From: Clostridium sp. TW13 | Lineage (GTDB): Bacteria; Bacillota; Clostridia; Clostridiales; Clostridiaceae | DNA length: 64,000 nt | Assembly (NCBI RefSeq): GCF_024345225.1 | Contig: NZ_BROD01000001.1 | Span: forward strand, 1,426,001 to 1,490,000 | Direction: 5' to 3' | Notes under the pieces: model-generated | What the model saw: only the letters and a program-made list of their open reading frames with translations | Told to the model about the DNA's origin: nothing | The model's database searches: none | Translations under genes and position numbers: made by a program | Shown here: positions 17,138 through 26,636 of the stretch, in pieces | How positions within the stretch are numbered: the stretch's first letter is position 1 | Layout: each line of letters starts with the position of its first letter

Positions 17138-19480
17138 ATGAATAACGTAGAATTATTAGCTCCAGCAGGAAGTATGGAAAGTTTATATGCAGCAGTAAAT
17201 AATGGAGCAGATGCAGTCTATTTAGGAGGAGATAAGTTCTCTGCTAGGGCATATGCATCAAATTTTGATAAAGAAAATATAGAAAAAGCTATAAATTATG
17301 CACATAGTTATGATGTTAAGGTTTATGTAACTATAAATATTTTACTTAAGGAAGAAGAAGTTTATGAAGCATTAGAATATGCGAAATTTTTATATAGTAT
17401 AGGTGTAGATGCATTAATAATCCAAGATATTGGATTGTTTAAACTTATTAAAGAAGAGGTTGAAGGTTATGAATTGCATGCTTCAACTCAAATGACTATA
17501 CATAATGGAGAAGCTGCTGCTTTTTATAAAAATGCAGGATTTCATAGAGTGGTTCTATCTAGGGAACTATCACTTAAGGAAATAGAATATATATCAAAGG
17601 ACTTAAACATAGAGACAGAGATATTTGTACACGGGGCTCTTTGTGTTTCTTATTCTGGACAATGTTTGATGAGCAGTATGATAGGTGGCAGAAGTGGTAA
17701 CAGAGGAAGATGCGCGCAAGCTTGCAGATTACCATATAAATTAGTAAGTGATAAATCTGAAAAGAAGTATGAAGGATATCTTTTAAGTCCAAAGGATATT
17801 TCAACCTATGATATGCTAAAAGATTTGTTGAGTACAGGAACATCTTCACTTAAAGTAGAAGGAAGAATGAAGAAACCAGAGTATGTGGCTGGGGTTGTTT
17901 CAGAATATAGAAAAAATATAGATGCTATAAATGCAAATAGAACTATAGATACTAAAAAAGGTACTACTAAGTTATTGAAACTATTTAATAGAGAAGGTTT
18001 TTCACAAGCATTTTTTTATAAGAATACAGGCAGAGATATGATGGCGTATAATATGCCAAAGAATTCTGGAATTGGTATCGGAAAAGTTGAAAAGAATTTA
18101 ATAAAGTTAACTGAACCAATAAGTAAAGGTGATGGAATAAGATACAATGATAAAGGTTTTGTGATAAGCAAGATCCTTGTTGGTGATACTGAAGTTCAGG
18201 AAGCTAAAGCTGGGGATGTAGTGAAAATATTGCCAAAGCCATACAAAAATAATGATATATTATTTAAGACTTCTGATGTGAAGTTAAATGATGAACTGGC
18301 ATTGACTTATAGAAATCCTTATGAAAAGAAAATAGAGCTTGAAGCAGAGATAATATTTAAGGTGAATGAGCCACTTATTATAAAGTCTATCTATAATGAT
18401 AAAGAGTATAAAGTTAAAGGGGAGATAGTACAAACTGCTTTGAAACAACCTATAACTAAGGAAAAAATAGAAACAAACATATTGAAAAATAGTGATAATC
18501 AGTTTAAATTTTCTAAGGTTAGCTATGAAGTTTATGAGGAAGGTTTTTTACCTCTGTCTTCAATTAATGCTGCAAGAAGAGAAATTTTAAATCAAATATA
18601 TGAGGAAAAAATAAATAAATATAAAAGAAGAATAATTAAACCTTTCAATAATAGAATAAGAAAAGAAAGGGTAATAGGAGAAAAAGAATACTATTATATA
18701 GTAAGAAAAAAAAGTCAACTAAATACAGTATTAAATTATAATGTAAATAATGTTATAATAGATATGTTTACTAAAGGTCAAGATGCCATTGATATAAAAG
18801 ATATAAAGGAATTAGGTATAAAAAATTTCTATTTAAAGCTACCTAATATAATAAAAAATGAATTTGTATCTGTATGCTCGATTATTGATGAATTATTACC
18901 TGATATTAAAGGATTATATACCGGTAACGTAGGGATAATAAACAAATATAATGGAAAAACGAAGATTATTGGTGACTATAAGATAAATATAATGAATAGT
19001 AAGACTATGGAGTTTTACGGAGACTATTTGGATGTACCGTTGATTTCTTTAGAGTTGAATAGAAAAGAATTAAAGGAAACCTGCAAAAAATATAAAGGAA
19101 ATATAGGATACACAATATATGGAAAAACTGAATTGATGGTAAATGAATATTGTGTTATAGGAAGTACAGCGGGAGGTAAAACATGTAGTTCAGCTTGTAA
19201 TAAAGCATGTGAAAGAGATAATTTTGTTTTAATTGATAGGATGAACGAAGCGTTTACTGTTATAACAGACAAATATTGTAGAACACATCTATATAATTCA
19301 GTACCTTTATGCTTAATTAAGGAAAAAGAGGACCTCTATAATATAGGAATAAATAAATTTATCGTAGAGTTCACTGATGAAGATGGTGATCAATGTGAGA
19401 ATATTTTAAATTGGATAAACAAAAATATTGAGATTAAATTAAATTGTACTAAGGGACATTACAAGCGGGGTGTAGAATAG
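17138..19480 (+). CDS. U32 family protein (RlhA/TrhP-type RNA hydroxylation), DUF3656-containing
   Basis: A 780-aa member of the so-called peptidase U32 family. Characterised relatives (TrhP, RlhA) hydroxylate tRNA or 23S rRNA bases with prephenate and an Fe-S cluster rather than acting as proteases. The barrel domain (1-300) opens with VELLAPAGSMESLYAAV and carries the family signature at 163-200 with cysteines C169, C176, C192 and C196, the likely cluster ligands. A DUF3656-type domain follows (about 370-500), then a second, partial barrel with further cysteines (KTCSSACNKAC). ATG 17138 follows AGGAGAGATG. Its stop abuts the mutS2 start. Which RNA base it modifies is not evident. Confidence 0.88.
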   Translation: MNNVELLAPAGSMESLYAAVNNGADAVYLGGDKFSARAYASNFDKENIEKAINYAHSYDVKVYVTINILLKEEEVYEALEYAKFLYSIGVDALIIQDIGLFKLIKEEVEGYELHASTQMTIHNGEAAAFYKNAGFHRVVLSRELSLKEIEYISKDLNIETEIFVHGALCVSYSGQCLMSSMIGGRSGNRGRCAQACRLPYKLVSDKSEKKYEGYLLSPKDISTYDMLKDLLSTGTSSLKVEGRMKKPEYVAGVVSEYRKNIDAINANRTIDTKKGTTKLLKLFNREGFSQAFFYKNTGRDMMAYNMPKNSGIGIGKVEKNLIKLTEPISKGDGIRYNDKGFVISKILVGDTEVQEAKAGDVVKILPKPYKNNDILFKTSDVKLNDELALTYRNPYEKKIELEAEIIFKVNEPLIIKSIYNDKEYKVKGEIVQTALKQPITKEKIETNILKNSDNQFKFSKVSYEVYEEGFLPLSSINAARREILNQIYEEKINKYKRRIIKPFNNRIRKERVIGEKEYYYIVRKKSQLNTVLNYNVNNVIIDMFTKGQDAIDIKDIKELGIKNFYLKLPNIIKNEFVSVCSIIDELLPDIKGLYTGNVGIINKYNGKTKIIGDYKINIMNSKTMEFYGDYLDVPLISLELNRKELKETCKKYKGNIGYTIYGKTELMVNEYCVIGSTAGGKTCSSACNKACERDNFVLIDRMNEAFTVITDKYCRTHLYNSVPLCLIKEKEDLYNIGINKFIVEFTDEDGDQCENILNWINKNIEIKLNCTKGHYKRGVE

Positions 19481-21844
19481 ATGAACAACAGAGCTCTAAG
19501 AGTATTAGAATTTGATAAGGTTAAGCAAAAAGTGGCAGCTTATGCCACTACAAGTGCTACAAAAGAACTTATTGCTGAATTAGAACCTTATGAAACTGCC
19601 TTTGAAGTTAAAAGAAGTTTAGAGGAAACAAATGAGGCTTTAGAATTATTAATGAAAAAAGGAAATCCTCCTTTTGAAGGACTTTACAATATAAATGATT
19701 ATGTTTCTCGTTGTGAAAAGGGTGGGGATTTAAGTGCAGCAGGCTTATTAAAGATAGCAAACATGTTAAGAGCAGCAAGAAGATTTAAAGAGTATATTGC
19801 TAGAAAAGATGAAGAACAAGGCTATGAAAATATAGAAGAGATTGCACAAAACTTATTAGGTATTAAGAATCTTGAGGATAGTATTTTTCTTGCTATCGTA
19901 AGTGAGGATGAAATTGCTGATAGAGCTAGTGAAGCTTTATATAAGATAAGAACGAGTCTTAAAAACAAGAATAACTCCATCAGAGAAAAATTAGGCTCAG
20001 TAATGAAAAATTATTCAAAGTATATGCAAGATAATCTATATACTATGCGTGGAGATAGATATGTTATTCCTGTAAAGGCAGAGCATAAAGGTAGCGTAGA
20101 GGGGCTTGTGCATGATCAAAGTTCTACAGGTGCAACTTTATTTATAGAGCCTATTGGACTTGTTAATTTGAATAATGAGATAAAAGAATTAATGCTTAAA
20201 GAAAAAGCAGAAATTGAAAGAATTTTAGCAGAACTTTCAACTAGAGTTTATAACTCAATTGCAACTGTAAAATTAGATTGGGAAATTTTATGCACCTTAG
20301 ATTTTATCTTTGCAAAAGCTAAGTATGGACTAGAGATAAATGGGATAAAACCTGAAATTAATGAACAAGGTAAGATTAATTTAATAAGAGTTAGACATCC
20401 ACTAATTGACAAAGATAGAGTAGTGCCTTCAGATATATTTATGGGAGATGCATTTACTAGCCTAATAATTACTGGACCTAATACAGGTGGTAAGACGGTA
20501 ACTTTAAAAACCTTAGGGCTTGTGCATATAATGGCTTTAAGCGGATTGTTATTACCTGCAGATTCTGGATCAGAAATAAGTTTCTTTGAAGAAATATACG
20601 CTGATATAGGAGATGAGCAAAGCATAGAGCAGAGTTTATCTACGTTTTCATCACATATGACAAATATTGTTGAAATAATGAAAAGTGCTAATAATAAATC
20701 TTTAGCCCTATTTGATGAGTTGGGTGCAGGCACAGATCCGACTGAAGGAGCAGCCTTAGCAATTTCAATATTAGAAAAATTAAGAGCAAGAGGATGTTTT
20801 ATAGCAGCTACTACGCATTATTCAGAATTAAAGGCTTATGCATTAAGAACTGTTGGAGTTGAAAATGGTTCTGTAGAGTTTAATGTGGAAACATTAAGAC
20901 CTACTTATAAACTATTAATAGGAATACCAGGAAAATCAAATGCTTTCAATATTTCAAGAAGATTAGGATTATCAGAAGAAGTTATTGAATATGCTAAAGA
21001 TATAATAAGTGAAGACACATTGCAATTTGAAGATTTAATTCAACATTTACAAGAAAAAAGTATTAGTGCAGAAGAAAATGCAAAACAAGCTGAGAAATAT
21101 AAATTAGAAGCAAAAGCGCTAAAAGAAAAATATCAGGTAAAGCTTGATAATTTGGAAAATGTTCGTGAAAATCAATTCGAACAAGCCAGAAGAGAAGCTA
21201 GAAATATTTTAAGGCAAGCTAGAGAAGAAGCGGATGAAATAATAAAAAATATGAAGGAGCTTGAAAAAGAAGCTTTATCTAATCCCGATATAAAGAGAAA
21301 AATGAATGAAGCAAGAAACAAGATAGATAACAGTATTTCTAAAACTGATATTGGATTAAATAAAAAGCAGCATGAAGGTGAAGAACTAAAAGAAGTTTAT
21401 GAAGGAATGGATGCATATTTACCTTCACTGAACCAGAAGGTCGTAGTACTATCTGCACCAGATAAAAAAGGTGAAGTAATTGTGGAAGCTGGTATAATGA
21501 AAATTAATGTAAAAGTTAAAGATCTTAGAAAAGCGCCATCTAACAGACAAGAAAAGAAGACTAATAAGTCAAATAAAAAAGTGAATTTAAATCTAAATCA
21601 AATAGATTCTTCAATTGATTTAAGAGGGTTAGATGCAGAAGAAGCTTTATACAGAGTAGATAAGTATTTAGATGAGGCATATTTAGCAGGAATGCCTGAA
21701 GTATCTATAATACATGGTAAAGGAACAGGAATTCTTAGAAAATCCATTGCTGATATGCTTAAAAGACATATCCATGTTAAATCCCATAGACTAGGAGTAT
21801 ATGGAGAAGGTGGAGATGGTGTTACTGTAGTAATATTAAAATAG
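19481..21844 (+). CDS. mutS2: endonuclease MutS2 / ribosome-collision factor with Smr domain
   Basis: A 787-aa MutS2. In Bacillus it recognises collided ribosomes and feeds the quality-control pathway; older work describes it as anti-recombination. It has core and lever domains (1-280), the ATPase with Walker A GPNTGGKT (332-339), a KOW-like segment (about 625-680) and the C-terminal Smr domain with DLRG (713-716) and HGKG (745-748). The catalytic-type DLR and HGxG motifs are intact. It begins at the base after the upstream stop, so translation is coupled. Confidence 0.95.
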   Translation: MNNRALRVLEFDKVKQKVAAYATTSATKELIAELEPYETAFEVKRSLEETNEALELLMKKGNPPFEGLYNINDYVSRCEKGGDLSAAGLLKIANMLRAARRFKEYIARKDEEQGYENIEEIAQNLLGIKNLEDSIFLAIVSEDEIADRASEALYKIRTSLKNKNNSIREKLGSVMKNYSKYMQDNLYTMRGDRYVIPVKAEHKGSVEGLVHDQSSTGATLFIEPIGLVNLNNEIKELMLKEKAEIERILAELSTRVYNSIATVKLDWEILCTLDFIFAKAKYGLEINGIKPEINEQGKINLIRVRHPLIDKDRVVPSDIFMGDAFTSLIITGPNTGGKTVTLKTLGLVHIMALSGLLLPADSGSEISFFEEIYADIGDEQSIEQSLSTFSSHMTNIVEIMKSANNKSLALFDELGAGTDPTEGAALAISILEKLRARGCFIAATTHYSELKAYALRTVGVENGSVEFNVETLRPTYKLLIGIPGKSNAFNISRRLGLSEEVIEYAKDIISEDTLQFEDLIQHLQEKSISAEENAKQAEKYKLEAKALKEKYQVKLDNLENVRENQFEQARREARNILRQAREEADEIIKNMKELEKEALSNPDIKRKMNEARNKIDNSISKTDIGLNKKQHEGEELKEVYEGMDAYLPSLNQKVVVLSAPDKKGEVIVEAGIMKINVKVKDLRKAPSNRQEKKTNKSNKKVNLNLNQIDSSIDLRGLDAEEALYRVDKYLDEAYLAGMPEVSIIHGKGTGILRKSIADMLKRHIHVKSHRLGVYGEGGDGVTVVILK

Positions 21845-21855
21845 GAGAGATAAGA

Positions 21856-22308
21856 ATGATATTAATTAGTGCGTGTTTGTGTGGAGTAAATTGCAAGTAT
21901 AATGGGCAGAATAATCTTAATGATGAAATAAAAAAAATAGCCAAAGAAGAAGAAGCAATATTAATTTGTCCTGAAGAAATATTTTTATCAACTCCAAGAG
22001 AACCAGTTGAAATAGTTGGAGGAGATGCTAAAAAAGTTTTAGAAGGCAGAGCAAAAGTTATGAGTGCAACAGGTAAAGATTATACAGAAGCTTTTATAAG
22101 GAGTGCTTATGAGGTTTTTAATGTGGCGAAAAAAAATGGTGTGAAAAAAGCTATATTAAAGGCAAAAAGCCCTTCTTGTGGCTTTGGCCAAGTGTATGAT
22201 GGAAACTTTGATGGGACTTTAATAGTAGGTAATGGCGTAACAGCAGAATTACTTTCTAGGAATGGAATAATTGTATGCAATGAGAATGATTTCAAAGATA
22301 TTTTGTAA
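21856..22308 (+). CDS. DUF523 domain-containing protein
   Basis: A 150-aa cytosolic protein of the DUF523 family. The conserved cysteine motifs are CLCGVNCKYNG near the N-terminus, CPE(E) in the middle and KAKSPSCGFG (about 97-106), suggesting a metal or cluster site. In related proteins DUF523 is linked to thiouracil desulfuration and tRNA-sulfur metabolism, but I do not assign a reaction here. It follows mutS2 by 11 bp with an AGGAGAG site and probably ends that operon. Confidence 0.85.
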   Translation: MILISACLCGVNCKYNGQNNLNDEIKKIAKEEEAILICPEEIFLSTPREPVEIVGGDAKKVLEGRAKVMSATGKDYTEAFIRSAYEVFNVAKKNGVKKAILKAKSPSCGFGQVYDGNFDGTLIVGNGVTAELLSRNGIIVCNENDFKDIL

Positions 22309-22350
22309 TAATTTAATGGACGGGATTAATTTATTTATGAAATTAAGATT

Positions 22351-22384
22351 ATATTAAAAATTTAAATGATTAAATTTTTAATAT
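22351..22384. repeat. perfect AT-only 15-bp inverted repeat
   Basis: ATATTAAAAATTTAA, ATGA loop, TTAAATTTTTAATAT. It is perfect over 15 bp but contains only A and T and is not followed by a T-run, so it is at best a weak terminator for the DUF523 gene. Confidence 0.6.
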
Positions 22385-22485
22385 AGAACGTGAAGATAAT
22401 TTTAGAAAAGAAAAATAAATAATCTTGTCTTTTTTACGAATATATTTGAGTTTACTGTAGAAAATTATAAAATTCTTCAATTGAT

Positions 22486-22513
22486 TTGAATTTTCCAGGT
22501 TATGTTGTATAAT
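22486..22513 (+). promoter_or_regulatory. SigA promoter of the phospho-sugar mutase gene
   Basis: TTGAAT (22486-22491), 16-bp spacer, TATAAT (22508-22513), about 30 bp before the AGGAGGG ribosome-binding site. Confidence 0.68.
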
Positions 22514-22545
22514 AATATTTATAGTTGTTTTAGGAGGGATATTTT

Positions 22546-24276
22546 ATGGGTTATAAAGATAAATATAACAATTGGATAGACTCAGAAGTTATTTCTGAAA
22601 GTTTGAAAAAAGAATTACGTGAAATTAAAGATGAAAAAGAGATAGAGGATAGATTCTATAAGGAACTTGACTTTGGTACAGGTGGATTAAGAGGGGTTAT
22701 AGGTGCAGGAACTAACAGAATGAATATTCATACTGTAGGCAAAGCAACACAAGGACTTTCTGATTATTTAAATTCAAGTTATAAATTTGATGTGTCAGTA
22801 GCTATAGCTCATGATTCAAGAAATATGTCACCAGAGTTTGCTAAAGCAGCTGCATTAACTTTATGTGCAAATGGAATAAAAGTATATTTATTTGAAAGTT
22901 TAAGACCAACTCCTGTATTGTCATTTACAGTAAGACATTTAAAATGTAAATCTGGAATAGTCGTTACTGCATCACATAATCCAAAACAATATAATGGATA
23001 TAAAGTTTATGGAGAAGATGGAGGTCAGGTTACAGATAATGCTGCTCATGAAATAATTACAAAGGTTAATGCTATAGAAGATTATGCTAATATTAAAACT
23101 ATGGATGAATATGAAGCTGTAAAGAGTGGATTATTAGTGTATATAGGGGAAGATATAGATAAGGCATATATAGAAAATGTGAAGTCTTTAACTGTAAGAA
23201 AGCAATTAGTTAAGGAATCAGCAAAGGACTTAAAGATTATATATACACCTATACATGGATCAGGAAATGTTCCTGTAAGAAGGGTATTGAAGGAATTAGG
23301 ATACGAAAATTTACATGTAGTTAAAGAGCAAGAATTGCCAGATGGTAATTTTCCTACAGCTCCTTATCCAAATCCAGAAAATCCAGATGTATTCAAATTA
23401 GCTTTAGAAATGGCAAAGGAGATTCAACCGGATATTATATTTGGAACAGATCCAGACTGTGATAGAATTGGTGCAGTAGTTAAAGATAATGAAGGAAATT
23501 ATAAAGTATTAACAGGAAACCAAACAGGTATATTGTTAGTTCACTATATGTTATCTTCTTTAAAGGAATTAAATCAACTTCCTGATAATGCTGCAGTAAT
23601 AAAAACTATAGTTACTACAGAAGCTGTAAGAAATATAGCTAAATATTATGGCACAGAACTTATAGATGTATTAACTGGATTTAAATACATTGGAGAAAAG
23701 ATAAAGGAATTTGAAGAAACACATAGTAACAAATTTATTATAGGTTTTGAAGAAAGTTATGGATACCTTTCAGGAGAATTTGTAAGAGATAAGGATGCAG
23801 TAATTGCTTCTATGTTAATTGCAGAAATGACTTTATACTATAAGAGTAAAGGTATGACATTGTATGATGGCTTAATCAAGATTTATGAACAATATGGTTT
23901 CCATAAAGAAGAATTAGTTTCTTTAGAATTAAAAGGTAAGGAAGGACAAGAACAAATTGCTAAGTGTATAGATTCTCTTAGAAATAAACACATTTCTGAA
24001 TTAAACGGAGTTAAGTTAGTTAAGAAGTTTGACTATAAAGAAAGTATGGAGAATGATTTGTTAAGTAATACAACTAGTGTAATTAAATTGCCAAAATCAA
24101 ATGTTTTAAAGTTTGTTTTTGAAGATGATTCATGGTTTGTTGTAAGACCTTCTGGTACAGAGCCCAAAATGAAGATTTATCTAGCTGTTTCAGGAAAATC
24201 TTTAAAGGACTCAGAAGCTAAGGTAGCAAAATTTAAAGAAACTGTTATGAATTTAATTAATAGTATGTTAAACTAA
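22546..24276 (+). CDS. phospho-sugar mutase (phosphoglucomutase/phosphomannomutase)
   Basis: A 576-aa alpha-D-phosphohexomutase interconverting hexose 1- and 6-phosphates, which supplies nucleotide sugars for glycolipids and polysaccharides. The phosphoserine is S143 in TASHNPKQYNGYK. The metal loop is DPDCDRIG, the sugar-binding loop GFEESYGY and the phosphate-binding loop RPSGTEPK. Length matches the PgcA-type group of Firmicutes. It has its own promoter and a terminator. It may serve the polysaccharide locus 1.3 kb downstream; that is inference. Confidence 0.93.
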   Translation: MGYKDKYNNWIDSEVISESLKKELREIKDEKEIEDRFYKELDFGTGGLRGVIGAGTNRMNIHTVGKATQGLSDYLNSSYKFDVSVAIAHDSRNMSPEFAKAAALTLCANGIKVYLFESLRPTPVLSFTVRHLKCKSGIVVTASHNPKQYNGYKVYGEDGGQVTDNAAHEIITKVNAIEDYANIKTMDEYEAVKSGLLVYIGEDIDKAYIENVKSLTVRKQLVKESAKDLKIIYTPIHGSGNVPVRRVLKELGYENLHVVKEQELPDGNFPTAPYPNPENPDVFKLALEMAKEIQPDIIFGTDPDCDRIGAVVKDNEGNYKVLTGNQTGILLVHYMLSSLKELNQLPDNAAVIKTIVTTEAVRNIAKYYGTELIDVLTGFKYIGEKIKEFEETHSNKFIIGFEESYGYLSGEFVRDKDAVIASMLIAEMTLYYKSKGMTLYDGLIKIYEQYGFHKEELVSLELKGKEGQEQIAKCIDSLRNKHISELNGVKLVKKFDYKESMENDLLSNTTSVIKLPKSNVLKFVFEDDSWFVVRPSGTEPKMKIYLAVSGKSLKDSEAKVAKFKETVMNLINSMLN

Positions 24277-24283
24277 AGAAAAT

Positions 24284-24308
24284 AGAGGCTGTTTAAACAG
24301 CCTCTTTT
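24284..24308 (+). terminator. intrinsic terminator
   Basis: Perfect palindrome AGAGGCTGTTT / AAACAGCCTCT (24284-24305) followed by TTTT-type tail. A very small loop is forced by the symmetry. Confidence 0.8.
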
Positions 24309-24326
24309 AAATGTTGAGGTGAAAAT

Positions 24327-25412
24327 ATGGATTATAATGCTTACATGAAAGAAAAAATGTCAAAAATGCTATTCATAGAAATAGATATAAAGAAGTTATT
24401 GTCTCAAATTACTTCAGAAGAAGTGACTTTAGAGAATAATGATATATACTTCCCGATTAAGTTTGATAAGGTTTCAGAAAATGTTCAATCTAAAACCTCT
24501 GTGGGCAATCTTTCTTTGAGCTGGATTGTAGAAGGAATGTTTTTAACTTTGGGCATAGATGATAATTTTAAGTATAATAATGACTATTTAAAAGTGTTAA
24601 ACATAATAAGAGATTCAGAAAAAATAGTAAAATCAATTATTGCTGAAAATGTGAAGAAAAAAGAATATGTTGAAGCTTTTTCCCTACTAAAAGGTTTAGT
24701 GGCTTTAAATAATTCAGAAGAATACTATGATAAGTTATTAAGTGTAGGTGAGAAACTAACTGAATTGGATAAAAATTTTGCTGAGCAGCAACTTTTAGTA
24801 GTTGAATTAGCGAAGAAGGACTATTTAAATTCTGCAATGCCTTACTATTATGAAGCACTAGCGTTATATTCTTTGGAAAAAAATTCAGAAGCCTATGTAG
24901 CTCTAAATGAGTATGTAAATAAAGGTGGAGAAAAAACTTCTCAAGTTACCACACTACTTAACATATTAAAAGAAGACATAGATTATAAAAAAGGCGTTGA
25001 ATTGCTAGATGAGGAACCAGAGTTAGCATTGAAAAAATTGCTGCCCATTTTAGAAAAGAATTCTGAAGACGCTATTCTTAATTTTTATATTGCTTTAGCG
25101 TATAGAAAGTTGGAAAATTATGAAAAGGCTATTTACTACTTGAATCAAAGTATTGCAATTGATAGCTCTATTGCAGAAGTGGTAAATGAAATGGGAATAA
25201 ATTATGCATGTCTTGGTGAGTATGAAAATGCTATTAAATATTTAAGAAAAGCCTTTGAAGCAACTAGAGACGTAGAAGTATGTACTAATATAGTAATTTG
25301 TTATAATAATATGGGTGATGTAGAGAATGCAAAATTACACCTTCAAATAGCTGAAAAATTAAATAAAGACGATGAAATAGTAAAACAGCTTAAAGAAATT
25401 TTATATAAGTAG
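24327..25412 (+). CDS. TPR-repeat protein
   Basis: A 361-aa cytosolic protein without signal peptide. The C-terminal part (about 150-360) consists of tetratricopeptide repeats; clear units are AILNFYIALAYRKLENYEKAIYYLNQ and the next one starting AEVVNEMGINYACLGEYENA. The N-terminal 140 residues are not recognisable. TPR arrays mediate protein contacts, but the partner is unknown. ATG follows GAGGTG. It ends at a terminator just before the polysaccharide locus. Confidence 0.82.
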   Translation: MDYNAYMKEKMSKMLFIEIDIKKLLSQITSEEVTLENNDIYFPIKFDKVSENVQSKTSVGNLSLSWIVEGMFLTLGIDDNFKYNNDYLKVLNIIRDSEKIVKSIIAENVKKKEYVEAFSLLKGLVALNNSEEYYDKLLSVGEKLTELDKNFAEQQLLVVELAKKDYLNSAMPYYYEALALYSLEKNSEAYVALNEYVNKGGEKTSQVTTLLNILKEDIDYKKGVELLDEEPELALKKLLPILEKNSEDAILNFYIALAYRKLENYEKAIYYLNQSIAIDSSIAEVVNEMGINYACLGEYENAIKYLRKAFEATRDVEVCTNIVICYNNMGDVENAKLHLQIAEKLNKDDEIVKQLKEILYK

Positions 25413-25440
25413 AAAATTCAGCATTATGCTGAGTTTTTTT
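25413..25440 (+). terminator. intrinsic terminator after the TPR gene
   Basis: Hairpin AAAATTCAGCA / TGCTGAGTTTT with TTA loop and T-run. Confidence 0.88.
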
Positions 25441-25449
25441 ACATTTTAG

Positions 25450-25487
25450 CCTATAATATTTTGAAAAGGTGGACAAAATATTATAGG
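25450..25487. repeat. perfect 14-bp inverted repeat over the acyltransferase promoter
   Basis: CCTATAATATTTTG (25450-25463) and CAAAATATTATAGG (25474-25487), 10-bp loop. The right arm overlaps the -35 box and spacer of the promoter at 25470-25498 and no T-run follows, so an operator role is more likely than termination. Confidence 0.62.
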
Positions 25488-25498
25488 TTGGATATAAT
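25470..25498 (+). promoter_or_regulatory. promoter of the polysaccharide-locus acyltransferase
   Basis: TGGACA (25470-25475), 17-bp spacer, TATAAT (25493-25498). Confidence 0.68.
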
Positions 25499-25536
25499 GG
25501 AAAAAGAAATTATTTTGGTTTAATGGAGGGGTAAAA

Positions 25537-26544
25537 TTGAGATATAAAGAATTAGACACTTTAAAGGGAATAGGTATACTTTTAGTATTGCTGGGACATT
25601 CATTTATAGTGTATCCTATAAATGTCATAGATCATAATCAAACTAGTCAGTTGATTCATGCATATATTTATAGTTTTCATATGCCATTATTTTTTATTAT
25701 ATCTGGCTTTTTATATAATGTTGCCAGGACTAAACAACAAAGTTACAAAGATTTTGCTGTTAACAAAGCAAAGAGGTTATTGATTCCTTATTTTTTTATA
25801 ACGATAGTAGATATGATTCCAAGAATGCTGTTACCGGCGTTGGTTAATCAAAAAACAGATTTTGTTGATGCCATTGAAAAGATAGTAATTAGTGGTGGTT
25901 TTATTTGGTTTATATATACTTTATTTTTTGTTTTTATGATTTTTCATTTGATTAAAGGTATATTCAATTTGAGTTATGGCAAATATGTGTTTCTTGCAGT
26001 TTTAATAATGTTAGATTTATTTAAGGATAATATTCCACATATAGAGTTGTTTACAATGAATAAAGTCATATTTTATCTAATATTTTTCTCGATAGGATAT
26101 ATTATAAAAGATAATTATGATATGATAAAAAATGTTTTAAGTAAAAATGTAATAGTTATACTTGCAGCAATAATATTTTTATTAACTGCATTTAGATATG
26201 ATACAAATGAAGTTTTAAGTATAATAATTCCTTTCTTGGGAATTTATATTGCTTGGTTTATTTGTCTTAAATTAAAAGAAGGCAAAATTTCTAAGTTCCT
26301 TCAAGAATGTGGACAATTTTCATTGCAAATTTATGTTTTAGAAGGATTCTTCTTAGTTGGATGTAGAGTTATATTAATAAAAATATTTAAGTTATCTAAT
26401 GATTTTATGATAATATCATCAATGTTTATTCTTCAAATTGCGTTAGAATATTTGTTTATAAAGTATTTTACAAACAAAATTCCAATAATAAGTTTTCTTT
26501 TAGGTAACAAATATGTTAAGAAAGATAAAGAACAACAAGTTTAA
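25537..26544 (+). CDS. membrane acyltransferase family 3 (O-acetyltransferase-like)
   Basis: A 335-aa polytopic membrane protein of the OafA/OatA-type acyltransferase 3 family, which transfers acetyl or other acyl groups onto extracellular sugars. It starts RYKELDTLKGIGILLVLLGH, with the family His at H21, and has about ten hydrophobic segments. No SGNH domain is attached. The start is TTG at 25537, placed 7 bp after GGAGGGG. It precedes the sugar transferase, suggesting decoration of the locus polysaccharide; the precise target is unknown. Confidence 0.87.
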   Translation: MRYKELDTLKGIGILLVLLGHSFIVYPINVIDHNQTSQLIHAYIYSFHMPLFFIISGFLYNVARTKQQSYKDFAVNKAKRLLIPYFFITIVDMIPRMLLPALVNQKTDFVDAIEKIVISGGFIWFIYTLFFVFMIFHLIKGIFNLSYGKYVFLAVLIMLDLFKDNIPHIELFTMNKVIFYLIFFSIGYIIKDNYDMIKNVLSKNVIVILAAIIFLLTAFRYDTNEVLSIIIPFLGIYIAWFICLKLKEGKISKFLQECGQFSLQIYVLEGFFLVGCRVILIKIFKLSNDFMIISSMFILQIALEYLFIKYFTNKIPIISFLLGNKYVKKDKEQQV

Positions 26545-26574
26545 CTAATTTGCTAAGTTGTTTAGCAGGAAAAA

Positions 26575-26603
26575 TTGACTATATATTATAGACAGTGTAG
26601 AAT
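26575..26603 (+). promoter_or_regulatory. promoter of the polysaccharide gene cluster
   Basis: TTGACT (26575-26580), 17-bp spacer, TAGAAT (26598-26603), in front of the initiating sugar transferase. Confidence 0.65.
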
Positions 26604-26636
26604 ATACTTGTTAGCATTTATAATGAGGTGTATAAG

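Noticed and set aside
20248-20733. Open frame antisense to the MutS2 ATPase domain
   Set aside because: It mirrors the conserved Walker A region of mutS2 and has no independent support.
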